Shown: positions 17,782 to 27,025 of the stretch, piece by piece
Numbering within the stretch: position 1 is the first letter of the stretch
Layout: every line of letters starts with the position of its first letter
NCBI RefSeq assembly: GCF_005938085.1
Contig: NZ_SMZK01000001.1
Coordinates: 1,984,001 to 2,048,000 of the forward strand
Reading direction: 5' to 3'
DNA from: Haloterrigena sp. H1
GTDB taxonomy: Archaea > Halobacteriota > Halobacteria > Halobacteriales > Natrialbaceae
Length of the DNA: 64,000 bases
Notes under the pieces: model-generated
The model's input: the letters and a program-made list of their open reading frames with translations, nothing else
Databases searched by the model: none
Told to the model about the DNA's origin: nothing
Made by a program: the position numbers and the translations under genes

Positions 17782-19410
17782 ATGGCAAGTTCGACGGACG
17801 GAGAAGACCTTCGTCTGCTCGTCGTGGGACTCGACGCCGGCTGTCGACCGATACTCGAGCCCCTATTCGAATCGGGTGAGGTGCCGACCATCGAGCGGCT
17901 GTTCGAAATGGGAGCTGCCGGGCCGCTCGAATCCCAGATCCCGCCGTGGACCGCAAGCGCGTGGCCGTCGCTCTACACCGGGAAGAACCCGGGCAAACAC
18001 GGCGTCTACGATTTCCTGTCCTTCGACGGCTACGACTGGGACGTCGTCAACGCGACTCACGTCAGGGAACGGCCGGTCTGGGAGCTGTTGAGCGAGCACG
18101 GGTTTGCGAGCGTCGTCGTCAACATGCCCGTGACCCATCCCGCTCGAGCGTTCGACGGAGCCCTGATTCCGGGGCTGACTGCACCCGAGGACCCGGACTG
18201 TCACCCCGAGGGAATCCTCGAGGACGTCAAGCTGGCGTGTGGCGGCGACTACTGGATCTATCCGCAGAACAGCTCGGCTCCAGACCGGTCGATCGAGGGA
18301 TACGAGCGAACGGTCGAACTCCGGGGCAAGGCGTTTCGGTATCTCTGCCGGCGGATCGAGCCGGATTTCGGCTTCCTCCAGTTCCAGCAGACCGACTCGG
18401 TGTTTCACGAGCGGCCGGGGGATAAGGAAGCGATCGAAGCCGTGTATCGGGCGGTCGACCGCCAGCTCGAGGAAACCATCGAGCGGACGGACCCTGAGAA
18501 CGTCCTGCTCGTCAGCGATCACGGCATGGGGAAGGTAACCGGCGACGAGTTCCGGGTCAACGAGTTCCTCCGGACGGAGGGCTACGTGAGCGCCCAGAGC
18601 GGGGGCGAAGGGATGCCCGACTGGTCGAAATCCTGGGAGAACGACTTGCTCGAGGGGTCGGACGCCAGCGACGACGGGCCGAGCACGCTCGAACGGGCGA
18701 TGAACCTGGCCGCGAACGTCGGGATTACGACCCAGCGAGTCGCGAACACGCTCGAGGTCGTCGGACTGAAAGAACCGATCGGTAAGCGGGTACCAAACGA
18801 CATGATCCGGGCGGCAAGCGAGCAGGTCGACTTCCCGAACTCCCGGGCGTACGTCCGCTCGAAGAGCGAACTCGGCGTCCGGATCAACCTCGAGGGTCGC
18901 GAGCCAAACGGGCAGGTGCCGGCTGAGGACTACGAGCGGGTCCGCGAGGAGCTCATCGACGAACTGTCGGCGGTTCGGACGCCCGACGGCGAGCCAATGT
19001 TCGATGCCGTCGAGCCACGGGAATCCTACTTCGAAGGGCCGTACCTCGAGAAGGCACCCGACATTCTGACGGTCCCGGCGGAGTTCGACAACGCGATCGC
19101 CGCGTCGCTGGGGAACGGCCAGTTCGGCGAGCCGATGGAATCGTGGAATCACAAACGAAACGGTGTCGTCGCAGCCGCCGGGTCGGCGTTCGACGAGTCC
19201 GCCACGCTTTCCGGGGCGACGATCTTCGATATCGCGCCGACGATCTGCTCGCTGTTCGACGTTCCGATCGACGCCGCGATGGACGGCGATCCACTGCCGG
19301 TCATCGAGGGGGGCACCGAGCAACCGTACCCGGCGTACGATCCCGAGCCGATCACGGCAACCGACGACGGGGCTGTCGAAGACCGACTCTCCGACCTGGG
19401 GTATCTATGA
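17782..19410 (+). CDS. AlkP-superfamily phosphodiesterase/phosphatase
   Basis: This is a 542-aa protein; the ATG of MASSTDGED is chosen because upstream codons are not protein-like. LLVVGLDAGCRP supplies the first metal-binding Asp, WPSLYTGKNPGKHGVYDF the nucleophile Thr region, and VSDHGMG the later Asp-His metal ligands. It belongs with type I phosphodiesterases and nucleotide pyrophosphatases acting on phosphoester headgroups or activated sugars. There is no signal peptide, so it is cytoplasmic. It overlaps the next gene by four bases (ATGA), so the two are translationally coupled. It is a full-length paralogue of the fragment at the window's left edge. Confidence 0.9.
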   Translation: MASSTDGEDLRLLVVGLDAGCRPILEPLFESGEVPTIERLFEMGAAGPLESQIPPWTASAWPSLYTGKNPGKHGVYDFLSFDGYDWDVVNATHVRERPVWELLSEHGFASVVVNMPVTHPARAFDGALIPGLTAPEDPDCHPEGILEDVKLACGGDYWIYPQNSSAPDRSIEGYERTVELRGKAFRYLCRRIEPDFGFLQFQQTDSVFHERPGDKEAIEAVYRAVDRQLEETIERTDPENVLLVSDHGMGKVTGDEFRVNEFLRTEGYVSAQSGGEGMPDWSKSWENDLLEGSDASDDGPSTLERAMNLAANVGITTQRVANTLEVVGLKEPIGKRVPNDMIRAASEQVDFPNSRAYVRSKSELGVRINLEGREPNGQVPAEDYERVREELIDELSAVRTPDGEPMFDAVEPRESYFEGPYLEKAPDILTVPAEFDNAIAASLGNGQFGEPMESWNHKRNGVVAAAGSAFDESATLSGATIFDIAPTICSLFDVPIDAAMDGDPLPVIEGGTEQPYPAYDPEPITATDDGAVEDRLSDLGYL

Positions 19411-20417
19411 GCGTCGAAATCCGCACCCTCAATCCACACGCCGACGCCGAGGAGTGGAACCGGTACGTCGAACGCTCGGACGACTCGAACCCGTTCTTTC
19501 GGGCGGAAGCACTCCGGTTGCAGGCCATCGATACCGACACGACGGCGCACCTGCTCGCGGGCTTCAAAGGCCAGGAAGCAGTCGGGATCTTCCCCGTCTT
19601 CGAATACACCAAGGGGCCAGTGACCGGCGCGTTCTCCCCGGCACCTCACTCGTGGACGACGTATCTCGGCCCGGCCCTGCTGAACATCGACAAGCTCAAA
19701 CAGCGCAAGGCCGACCGCCGGATCAAACGGTTCATCGACGGCTGTCTCGAGTGGCTCGAGACCGAACTCTCGCCGCTGTATAGCAAGTTCGTCACCGGCA
19801 AGCTCGACGACGTCCGTCCGTTCGTCTGGAACGACTACGACGTCAAGCCAAGCCACACGTACGTCGTCGACCTCGATGGCTCCGAAGAGGAGCTGCTAAA
19901 TCGGTTCAGCAGCGACGCACGAAGCAATATTCGGAACGCCGACGAGGACAGCTACACCATCGAGGAGGGCGATACGGACGACGTCGAACGCATCGTCGAG
20001 AAGGTCCGCGAGCGCTACGAGAGTCAGGGCCAGCCGTTCCGACTGAGCGTCGACTTCGCCCGATCCGTCCACGAACAGCTTCCCGACGGCGCGATCCGGC
20101 CCTACGTCTGTCGCGTCGGCGGCGAGTTCCTCGGGGGGATTCTCGTCGTCGAATCGGACCGGACGCGGTATCGATGGCAGGGTGGCGTCAAACCGGACGC
20201 TGACGTCGATATCGCGGTCAACGATCTGCTCGACTGGCACGTCATGCGCGATGGCCTCCACGCGGGAATCGAAGCGTACGACCTCGTCGGTGCCGGCGTC
20301 CCGAACATCAATCGATACAAGGCGAAATTCAACCCGCGGCTCGAGACCCATTACGAGATCACGTCGGGCGCGTTCGGGATCGATCTGCTGGTCGATCAGT
20401 ATCAGAAACACCGGTAG
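19407..20417 (+). CDS. FemAB/GNAT-fold acyltransferase-like protein
   Basis: This 336-aa protein's ATG overlaps the stop of the AlkP-like gene. The pattern NPFFRAEALRLQA near the N-terminus, a central FSSDARSNIRNADE block and the C-terminal YRWQGGV and YDLVGAGVPNINRYKAKFNP stretch are typical of the FemAB-like/GNAT group found with polysaccharide genes. These transfer acyl or aminoacyl groups to sugars or peptides. The acceptor is unknown. Coupling to the AlkP-like gene indicates a joint role. Confidence 0.85.
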   Translation: MSVEIRTLNPHADAEEWNRYVERSDDSNPFFRAEALRLQAIDTDTTAHLLAGFKGQEAVGIFPVFEYTKGPVTGAFSPAPHSWTTYLGPALLNIDKLKQRKADRRIKRFIDGCLEWLETELSPLYSKFVTGKLDDVRPFVWNDYDVKPSHTYVVDLDGSEEELLNRFSSDARSNIRNADEDSYTIEEGDTDDVERIVEKVRERYESQGQPFRLSVDFARSVHEQLPDGAIRPYVCRVGGEFLGGILVVESDRTRYRWQGGVKPDADVDIAVNDLLDWHVMRDGLHAGIEAYDLVGAGVPNINRYKAKFNPRLETHYEITSGAFGIDLLVDQYQKHR

Positions 20418-20460
20418 CGGCACCGTCGCGCCCTGTCTGGCGCGTCGTATTGGTTGGCAG

Positions 20461-20745
20461 TCACTCGTCGATTCGGTACTTCGACTGTCGCGCGTCCGCG
20501 AGACAGGCGCGACTCGTCACGACACCATGGTCCTCGAGTCGTCCCAGTGCGTACCGGACGGTTCGGGGACAGAGCCGCGATTCGGCGGCGAGCTCTTCCT
20601 GTGTCAGTGGGGCCTCGTACTCGAGGACCTTGTAGACCAGTTTCGCACTCGGTGGCAGATCGGTGTCGATCGCCGGTTCGTCGCACTCGTCGCGTTGATC
20701 GTCGGCTTCGACGGGCTCCTCGGAGTTCGGGTCGGTCGCGCTCAT
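20461..20745 (-). CDS. Small winged-helix transcriptional regulator (MarR/TrmB-like)
   Basis: The protein has 94 aa. After an acidic N-terminal 25 residues comes a clean winged helix: PPSAKLVYKVLEYEAPLTQE, then ELAAESRLCPRTVRYALGRLEDHGVVTSR. Recognition helix and wing are intact. No ligand domain is present. It is convergent with the FemAB-like gene and divergent from glmM. Confidence 0.85.
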   Translation of the reverse strand: MSATDPNSEEPVEADDQRDECDEPAIDTDLPPSAKLVYKVLEYEAPLTQEELAAESRLCPRTVRYALGRLEDHGVVTSRACLADARQSKYRIDE

Positions 20746-21030
20746 AGATATCGATCAGTGTGCGCCACGTCCGGTGACCGGTTCGGCTGGCGGGTGATGA
20801 GCGGATCAGAATACATTTTCGTTCGCGTGTATCTGCGTGTGTCACATATACGGCACCGACAGTTCAACGAGACAGGCAGCAGCTAACGGGTGTGAACGCG
20901 AGCGCTCCAGCGATCGCCGCCATTTCGAGACCTTCTGAAACGAACCGGAAAACGCCACCACGCGACCCGGTCGAGGCCGCGAGGCCAGTAATCCGTGCAT
21001 AGTAAGGCAGTCCCCCGACTCAGCACCGGT

Positions 21031-22356
21031 ATGTTCGGAACCAGTGGTATCCGCGGCCGAGTCGGCGACGAGGTGACGGCAGGGCTGGCACTTTCTGTCG
21101 GTCGTGCAGTCGCCTCAGAGGGCTACGACCGGGTGGTTATCGGTCGCGACGTGCGAGACAGCGGCGCGATGCTCGTCGACGCGGTCAGCGCGGGACTGCG
21201 TGAGTGTGGGACTGACGTCGTCACGGTCGGCGTCGAGGCGACACCGACGGTCGCGCGGTCGATCGAGCACCTCGAGGCCGACGCGGGGGTCGTGGTGACG
21301 GCGTCGCACAATCCGGCGACTGACAACGGGATCAAGCTCTGGAACCCGTCGGGGAAGGCGTTCGGCCCCGACCAGCGCGACGCGATCGAACGCCGGATTC
21401 GCGAGGACGACTACGAGCTGGCCGCCTGGGACGGCGTCGGCGATCACACAGGCCACGACGGCGTTCGATCGATCCACGCCGACGCACTCACCGCGGCGGT
21501 CGATCTCGAGCAACCACTCAGCGTCGTCGTGGATCTCGGCACCGGTGCCGGCGGCGTCACCGCGGCGGTGCTCTCCGACCTGGGCTGTCACGTCCGGACG
21601 CTGAACGGCCAAGAAGACGGTTCCTTCCCCGGCCGTCCGAGCGAGCCGAACGCAGAGACCCTCGAGACGTTGTCGACGCTCGTTGCGGAGACGGACGCCG
21701 ACGTAGGGATCGGCCACGACGGCGATGCCGACCGGATGGTCGCCGTCGACGAGACGGGCACCTTCGTCCCGAAAGACGCCTTGCTCGCCCTGTTCGCCCG
21801 CGAGGCGGCCGGCGACGGCGACCGCGTCGCGGCACCCGTCGACACGAGCCTCGCAGTCGACGACGCACTGGCTGCTGTCGGCGCGTCGGTAACGCGGACG
21901 CAGGTGGGCGACGTCTACGTCGCCGAACGGACGACCGAACCGGACGTCGCCTTCGGTGGCGAGCCAAGTGGGGCGTGGATCTGGCCCGACGAAACGCGGT
22001 GTCCCGACGGTCCGCTCGCGGCGTGTAAGCTGGTGGAACTCGTCGCCGATCGGGGGCCGCTCTCGGAACTCGTCGCCGAGATCGAGGGCTATCCCATCCG
22101 GCGAACGTCGATCGAGGTAACGGACAAAAAGGGGGTGATGGCCGACGTCAGCGAGGCGGTACACGACCGCTACGACGAGATCGAGACGCTCGACGGCGTC
22201 CGGGTCGAGACCGAGGACGGGTGGTTCCTGCTTCGCGCGAGTGGCACGCAGCCGTTGATCCGCGTCACGGCGGAAGCGCGGTCGGCCACGGACGCCGACA
22301 CGTTGTTCGCGGACGCACAGGCGCTGGTGACCGAAACCGTCACGAGGAGGGACTGA
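21031..22356 (+). CDS. glmM: Phosphoglucosamine mutase-type phosphohexomutase
   Basis: The product has 441 aa with ATG at MFGTSGIRG; this conserved N-terminus rules out the upstream start. The active-site serine is Ser92 in TASHNPATDNG, the metal loop is HDGDADR at 229-235, the sugar-binding loop is GGEPSG and the phosphate-binding loop is RASGTQP. Members interconvert hexose 6- and 1-phosphates. GlmS lies next door and a GlmU-like gene lies elsewhere in the window, so glucosamine-6-P to glucosamine-1-P is the likely reaction. Phosphomannomutase activity cannot be excluded. Confidence 0.9.
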   Translation: MFGTSGIRGRVGDEVTAGLALSVGRAVASEGYDRVVIGRDVRDSGAMLVDAVSAGLRECGTDVVTVGVEATPTVARSIEHLEADAGVVVTASHNPATDNGIKLWNPSGKAFGPDQRDAIERRIREDDYELAAWDGVGDHTGHDGVRSIHADALTAAVDLEQPLSVVVDLGTGAGGVTAAVLSDLGCHVRTLNGQEDGSFPGRPSEPNAETLETLSTLVAETDADVGIGHDGDADRMVAVDETGTFVPKDALLALFAREAAGDGDRVAAPVDTSLAVDDALAAVGASVTRTQVGDVYVAERTTEPDVAFGGEPSGAWIWPDETRCPDGPLAACKLVELVADRGPLSELVAEIEGYPIRRTSIEVTDKKGVMADVSEAVHDRYDEIETLDGVRVETEDGWFLLRASGTQPLIRVTAEARSATDADTLFADAQALVTETVTRRD

Positions 22357-22389
22357 CTGACGAGTTCGGTGCGACCGGCGTTGAAAGCG

Positions 22390-22563
22390 TCATCGACGCT
22401 CTTTCGGAATGAAATCGGATGTCTTCATCTCACGGTACGTCGCGCAGTCGGGACAAGCGTGAACGACGTCCCGGTTGTCGCCGAAGACGCGAGCGAACTG
22501 TCGGGTCACCTGGTTGCCACAGTTGACACATCGGGGGGCAGTCGTTTGCTGGCCGGACGTCAT
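22390..22563 (-). CDS. Small zinc-finger protein (DUF7563-like)
   Basis: This is a 57-aa protein starting MTSGQQTTA. It has two CxxC pairs (CVNC and CPDC) about 25 residues apart, forming a single zinc ribbon around QVTRQFARVFGDN. Small haloarchaeal zinc proteins of this type are common and mostly uncharacterised. It is convergent with glmM. Confidence 0.75.
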   Translation of the reverse strand: MTSGQQTTAPRCVNCGNQVTRQFARVFGDNRDVVHACPDCATYREMKTSDFIPKERR

Positions 22564-23225
22564 TGGCGTCCACTTCGCGGATGGGTCCGTCGACATCAAC
22601 AGTCCATACCCACAGAACGGTATTTACTATAGACCGCATAATCGACGCGACCGACGCTCGATCACTCAGTTGGCGACGAGTAGCACTCGAACGAAACACT
22701 CCGGATATCGAACGTATCAGCGCCACTCTCCTGAGAAATACAATATTACCCTCTCGAAATACCGTATTTCGAGCCGATATTCCTGTAGCTGTATTCACAT
22801 TCCGCCACCCTCGAGCCGAGTCGGTTCCTCCCGTCTGTGCGGGCCGCTCGATTCGTAGCGATTGTGGGATAACCGCCCATAGATGGTCGCGCCGGCGGCC
22901 CGGAGTGATCAGGTGTGTCCTTTATACAGTGACCAATCCCTAGCTGAACTGGGGGGTGTGTTCGATACACACGATAGCGGGGACATCGCTACCGCGTCTC
23001 GATCGCTGCAGACCCTCCACGTTCGACAGCAGTCGAGTACGGGTTGTCGCTACCGCTGCCGTGTGGACTCGGGACTACGGGGGTGGCCTCACGTCCTGCG
23101 GCCTCGAAGCCCATACTCGAATCGCTCACCGGTGTACTGAGATCGGTGTCGGGAAGACACGATAGTGTGGCGCTCGAGAACAGTGACCGGATCGGCCGCA
23201 TGGCCGACTTGGGCCTGCTATCGTC
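22564..23225. other. Intergenic region between zinc-finger gene and glmS
   Basis: No credible gene is visible in roughly 660 bases. The central part (about 22600-22800) is AT-rich and contains a perfect palindrome (listed separately) and a TTACTATAGAC sequence that recurs at about 25232 upstream of glmS. Confidence 0.5.
22753..22773. repeat. Perfect 10-bp inverted repeat, possible operator
   Basis: CTCGAAATAC and GTATTTCGAG face each other across a single C. A short, perfect, AT-centred dyad in a promoter-rich intergenic region looks like a dimeric regulator site rather than a terminator. Confidence 0.5.
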
Positions 23226-25037
23226 TTACTCGACCGTGACGCTTTTCGCGAGATTTCGCGGTTTGTCGATCGGGCGATCGAGGAGGTCGGCGGCGTGATA
23301 GGAGACGAGTTGGAGCTGCACGTTTGCCAGCAGCCCCGCGAGCTCGGATTCCGTGGCGGGAATCGAGAGGTGCTCGTCGGCCACCGCGACGGCAGCGTGG
23401 TCGTCGGGACAGACCGCGATGACGGGTGCACCGCGGGTCTGGGCTTCCTCAGCGTTTTTCAGGGTCTTCTCGTCTTCCTGGCCGGTGAAGACCGCGAACA
23501 CCGGCGTCTCGGGCGTGACCAGTGCCAGCGGCCCGTGTTTCAACTCGCCGGAGGCAAAGCCCTCGGCGTGCTCGTAGGTGATCTCCTTGAACTTCAACGC
23601 GCCCTCGAGCGCCACGGGGAACCCGAGCCCGCGGCCAATGAAGAAGTACGACTGGCTGTCGTCGTACTGCCTGGCGATCGCCGCGGCGTCGGAGGACTCG
23701 AGCACTTCGTCGAGCGCACTCGGCATCGACTCGACGGCTGGCAACAGCGACTCGAGGTCGGCCGGCGGCTCACCCTGCCGGTCGGCAGCGATACGCTGAC
23801 ACAACAGCGTGAGCATGACGGCCTGTGAGGAGAACGTCTTCGTCGCGGCGACGCCGATCTCCGGCCCGGCGCGGATGAAGAGGGCATCGTCGGCTTCGCG
23901 AGCGGCCGTCGAGCCGACGACGTTCGTCACCGTCAGCGTCCGTGCGCCCTCGGCGGTTGCCTGTCGGAGTGCGTTCAGGGTGTCGGCGGTCTCGCCGCTT
24001 TGGGTGACCGCGATGACGAGGGTATCGTCGTCGACCGGCGGTGCGGCGACGCTGTACTCGTTGGCCAACAGTGCGGTCGACTGGACGCCGGCCTGATTTA
24101 GCCCGAGCGAGCCGTACAGCGCAGCGTGATAGGAGGTTCCACAGGCGATGAACTGGACGCTCTCGACGTCATCGAACGTCCCCGGTTCGAAGTCCGAAAG
24201 CGCGATCCGGCCGTTTCGGGTGTCGATTCGGCCCTCGAGCGCCTGGGCCAGCGAGGTCGGTTGCTCGTGAATCTCCTTGAGCATGAAGTGGTCGTACTCG
24301 CCCTTTCCGGCCTGTTCGGGGTCCCACTCCACCGTCTCGGGCGTTCGCGTGACCGGATTTCCCTCGAGGTCGGTGAACTCGACGCCGTCCTCGTCGACGA
24401 GGACGACATCGCCGTCCTCGAGATAGACCACGCTGTCGGTGTACTCGAGGAAGGCAGGGACGTCGCTGGCGAGGAAGTATTCGCCGTCTTCCATGCCGAC
24501 GACGAGCGGCGAGCCCTGCCGGGCTGCATAGAGAACGTGTTCGCCCGACACCATGGCGGTAACGGCGTAACTGCCCTCGAGTTCGCTGATCGCGTGGCGG
24601 AACGCGCGCTCGCTATCGAAGCCTGCATCGAGGTAGTACTGGATGAGATGCGGGATGACCTCTGTATCGGTGTCGCTCGTGAACTCGTAGCCGTTCGCGG
24701 CCAGTCGCTCCTTGAGTTCGACGTAATTCTCGATGATGCCGTTATGGACGACGGCGACGTCCGTGCTCTCGTCAGTATGGGGGTGTGCGTTGGCGTCAGT
24801 CGGTGGTCCGTGGGTACTCCAGCGGGTATGGCCAATGCCGACTTCACCCCGCGGCGGGTCGCCGATCGATTCTTTCAGCTCTTCAACCTTTCCCGAGCGT
24901 TTCTCGATGTCGATGCCCGAGCCGTTCTGGACGGCAATGCCGGCCGAATCGTAGCCACGGTACTCGAGGTTCTCGAGTCCCGTCAGCAGTGGCTCGATGG
25001 CGCTCCCGTCGCCGACGCGACCGATAATGCCACACAT
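23226..25037 (-). CDS. glmS: Glutamine-fructose-6-phosphate aminotransferase (copy 1)
   Basis: The product has 603 aa. The start is fixed by the N-terminal catalytic cysteine in MCGIIGRVG. The glutaminase domain (to about 220) has the GHTRWSTHG and HNGIIENY motifs. Two SIS sugar-isomerase domains follow (SGETADTLNALRQA and the later block), ending in DKPRNLAKSVTVE. It makes glucosamine-6-P from fructose-6-P and glutamine in the cytoplasm. A second full copy lies at 58012 beside a GlmU-like gene. Confidence 0.95.
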   Translation of the reverse strand: MCGIIGRVGDGSAIEPLLTGLENLEYRGYDSAGIAVQNGSGIDIEKRSGKVEELKESIGDPPRGEVGIGHTRWSTHGPPTDANAHPHTDESTDVAVVHNGIIENYVELKERLAANGYEFTSDTDTEVIPHLIQYYLDAGFDSERAFRHAISELEGSYAVTAMVSGEHVLYAARQGSPLVVGMEDGEYFLASDVPAFLEYTDSVVYLEDGDVVLVDEDGVEFTDLEGNPVTRTPETVEWDPEQAGKGEYDHFMLKEIHEQPTSLAQALEGRIDTRNGRIALSDFEPGTFDDVESVQFIACGTSYHAALYGSLGLNQAGVQSTALLANEYSVAAPPVDDDTLVIAVTQSGETADTLNALRQATAEGARTLTVTNVVGSTAAREADDALFIRAGPEIGVAATKTFSSQAVMLTLLCQRIAADRQGEPPADLESLLPAVESMPSALDEVLESSDAAAIARQYDDSQSYFFIGRGLGFPVALEGALKFKEITYEHAEGFASGELKHGPLALVTPETPVFAVFTGQEDEKTLKNAEEAQTRGAPVIAVCPDDHAAVAVADEHLSIPATESELAGLLANVQLQLVSYHAADLLDRPIDKPRNLAKSVTVE

Positions 25038-25658
25038 CGGTCGATCACCGCCTGCCGGGCCGCTGGGAGTGGTCGGACGGCCCGGATACGAGTTTCGATT
25101 TGGCGGACGGGATGGCGGCCCCTCTGGGCTGTGCACCCGACGGTGACCGCCTCGTGGCCGACGGCCACGTCGAGATACTTGGTCGAGACAACCGGTATGC
25201 AACCATGAGGGGAGTTCAAACCTCCCGAACCCATTACTATAGACGGACTACTGAGCGGCGGAGCAGGAAAGCACGTGGCTACTGGCTGTCAGCTACGATT
25301 ACTGTCGCTCACAGTGGGCCACGGCGTCGCGAACCGACACCGGCGACGAACTGTCGAGTGAGCGCATCTCACTCGCGGAAAACGCACGGACTGTCGGACC
25401 CGCCTCAAAAGTACGCCTGACGAACAGGAACCCGACGCTCGAGTACGGAGACACCAACGATCGGTAGTGACCGGCCACGACAAGTCGAAACGAGCGACAG
25501 TCGGTGTCGGATGGTTGTATCCCGCCCAAAACCGATCGATCGTTCGGACCGGTGCTCGAGGGAAGAGCGGTCGCTGGTCGACCCGTTTTGAATCCTCGCT
25601 GTCGACGAGGAGTAGCCCGAACCGTCACACCTTTTGTGGTGGGCCGGAAGGTGTACGT
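25038..25658. other. Intergenic region upstream of glmS and the DUF5786 gene
   Basis: About 620 bases hold divergent promoters and no credible gene. A short hairpin (GGGAG/CTCCC at about 25207-25224) sits just before a TTACTATAGAC sequence shared with the region near 22622. Confidence 0.5.
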
Positions 25659-25841
25659 ATGGGTTTTGGAAGCTACGACGAGTCCGAACAACAAGAGCAG
25701 ACGACCAACGATGAGGACGTAGAGGCCGTCAACGTCCACGAAAATGATCATCACGGAGAGATGTCCTTCGAGTCCGACGTCTCGACGGACGAACTTGTCT
25801 CGCAGCTCGGCTCGATGAAAGACGACGACGCCGACGAGTAA
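25659..25841 (+). CDS. DUF5786-type small acidic protein
   Basis: This 60-aa very acidic protein begins MGFGSYDESEQQEQ, the characteristic start of a haloarchaea-specific family of about 60 residues. It ends with a short helix (TDELVSQLGSMKDD). Function is unknown. A weak TATA-like stretch about 28 nt before the ATG fits a leaderless mRNA. Confidence 0.8.
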   Translation: MGFGSYDESEQQEQTTNDEDVEAVNVHENDHHGEMSFESDVSTDELVSQLGSMKDDDADE

Positions 25842-25986
25842 GACGACTTCGACGCGGACACCTCGAGTTGGCCACGCTCGATCGACACCGACTGCCGCTC
25901 GTCATCGCTCGGCACCGATTCGGTCACTAACGTGCTTTTTTGAAGCCGTGATACGCCGTCGAATCAACCGGAAGCGACGAGTCCGG

Positions 25987-26733
25987 CTAGCAGGATAGCG
26001 ACGACGCGCAGAGTTCACCGATCGCTCGTCGCAGTCGCTGCGAGACGGCCGACTTCGAAACGTCGAGTCGATCCGCGAGCTCGTCCTGAGAGATCCCACG
26101 CGGGACGTCGAAATAGCCTTCTTCGTGCGCGACCGTGAGTAGTTCCTCCTGTTTCGCCGTCAGCGCGACGACAGCATCGTCGCCGTCATCGGAGACACGA
26201 AGGTGATCGACGGTCACAGAGATATCATGGTCGCGACAATAATCGTTAAAAGCGACGAGCTGCTCCCGATCGGCGAACCGAAGCTGGACCTGCCAGCCGT
26301 TCCGGCAACTCGAGAGGTCGAGTAGCCGGCCGCCGACCGCGGCGGTGGTAGCGGTAAACGCCACCACGCAGTCAGTGAGCATCACCCGATAGACTCGTCT
26401 GTCGGGATACCGATCGACGAGCACGGGATCAGTGATCGTCGGATCCGTCTCGAGGCCGGTCTCGAACCGATCGAACGCGTCTCCGTACACGGTGACGAAC
26501 ACGAGCGTTCGACCCGGTTCGACGGTCGTCCAGTAGTCGGGTTCGACGGCCACGTCCGTCGCGTGCTGGAGCGTCGGCCGCAAGAACAGGTCAGGGTGGT
26601 CGAGCCGGAGTTGCGCGACGATCCCGCCGTCGGCCTGCGATCGAACCGGGGACCGATCGTCGGCCGTGTCGGCGGTCGTCTCGAGGCGCTCGGTGGCGTC
26701 GGCGAAATCGATGCTCACGAGTGCATCCGCCAT
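25987..26733 (-). CDS. Bat-like HTH_10 transcriptional regulator (short form)
   Basis: The protein has 248 aa. Residues about 1-185 resemble the bacterio-opsin-activator N-terminal domain without PAS or GAF modules. Residues about 190-245 are the HTH_10 domain (LTAKQEELLTVAHEEGYFDV, then DELADRLDVSKSAVSQRLRR). It probably activates or represses a small regulon. The much larger HTH_10 regulator downstream is on the same strand. Confidence 0.85.
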   Translation of the reverse strand: MADALVSIDFADATERLETTADTADDRSPVRSQADGGIVAQLRLDHPDLFLRPTLQHATDVAVEPDYWTTVEPGRTLVFVTVYGDAFDRFETGLETDPTITDPVLVDRYPDRRVYRVMLTDCVVAFTATTAAVGGRLLDLSSCRNGWQVQLRFADREQLVAFNDYCRDHDISVTVDHLRVSDDGDDAVVALTAKQEELLTVAHEEGYFDVPRGISQDELADRLDVSKSAVSQRLRRAIGELCASSLSC

Positions 26734-27025
26734 CCGGAGAGACGGCCGCTGTAACTATCGCTTACCTCGAACACGCTCATTGAATAGCTCATTAGATGCC
26801 GAGGACATGATCGTAGGCGCTATACACGGAACCAGTTCCGTCCCGACGCTCAATACTGATTCATCGCTAGATTCCGTGATCAGTCAGGAAGCATGAAGAA
26901 ATACGGTATTACTTACCGTTTCGGTCGAGGTTATAACTCATATACCGCCCGTCGCTGCCGATCTACGGCCTATCTTCGCTCGAGAGCGGCTCGACAGTCA
27001 ACGGGGCCAGACATACAGTTGCGAC

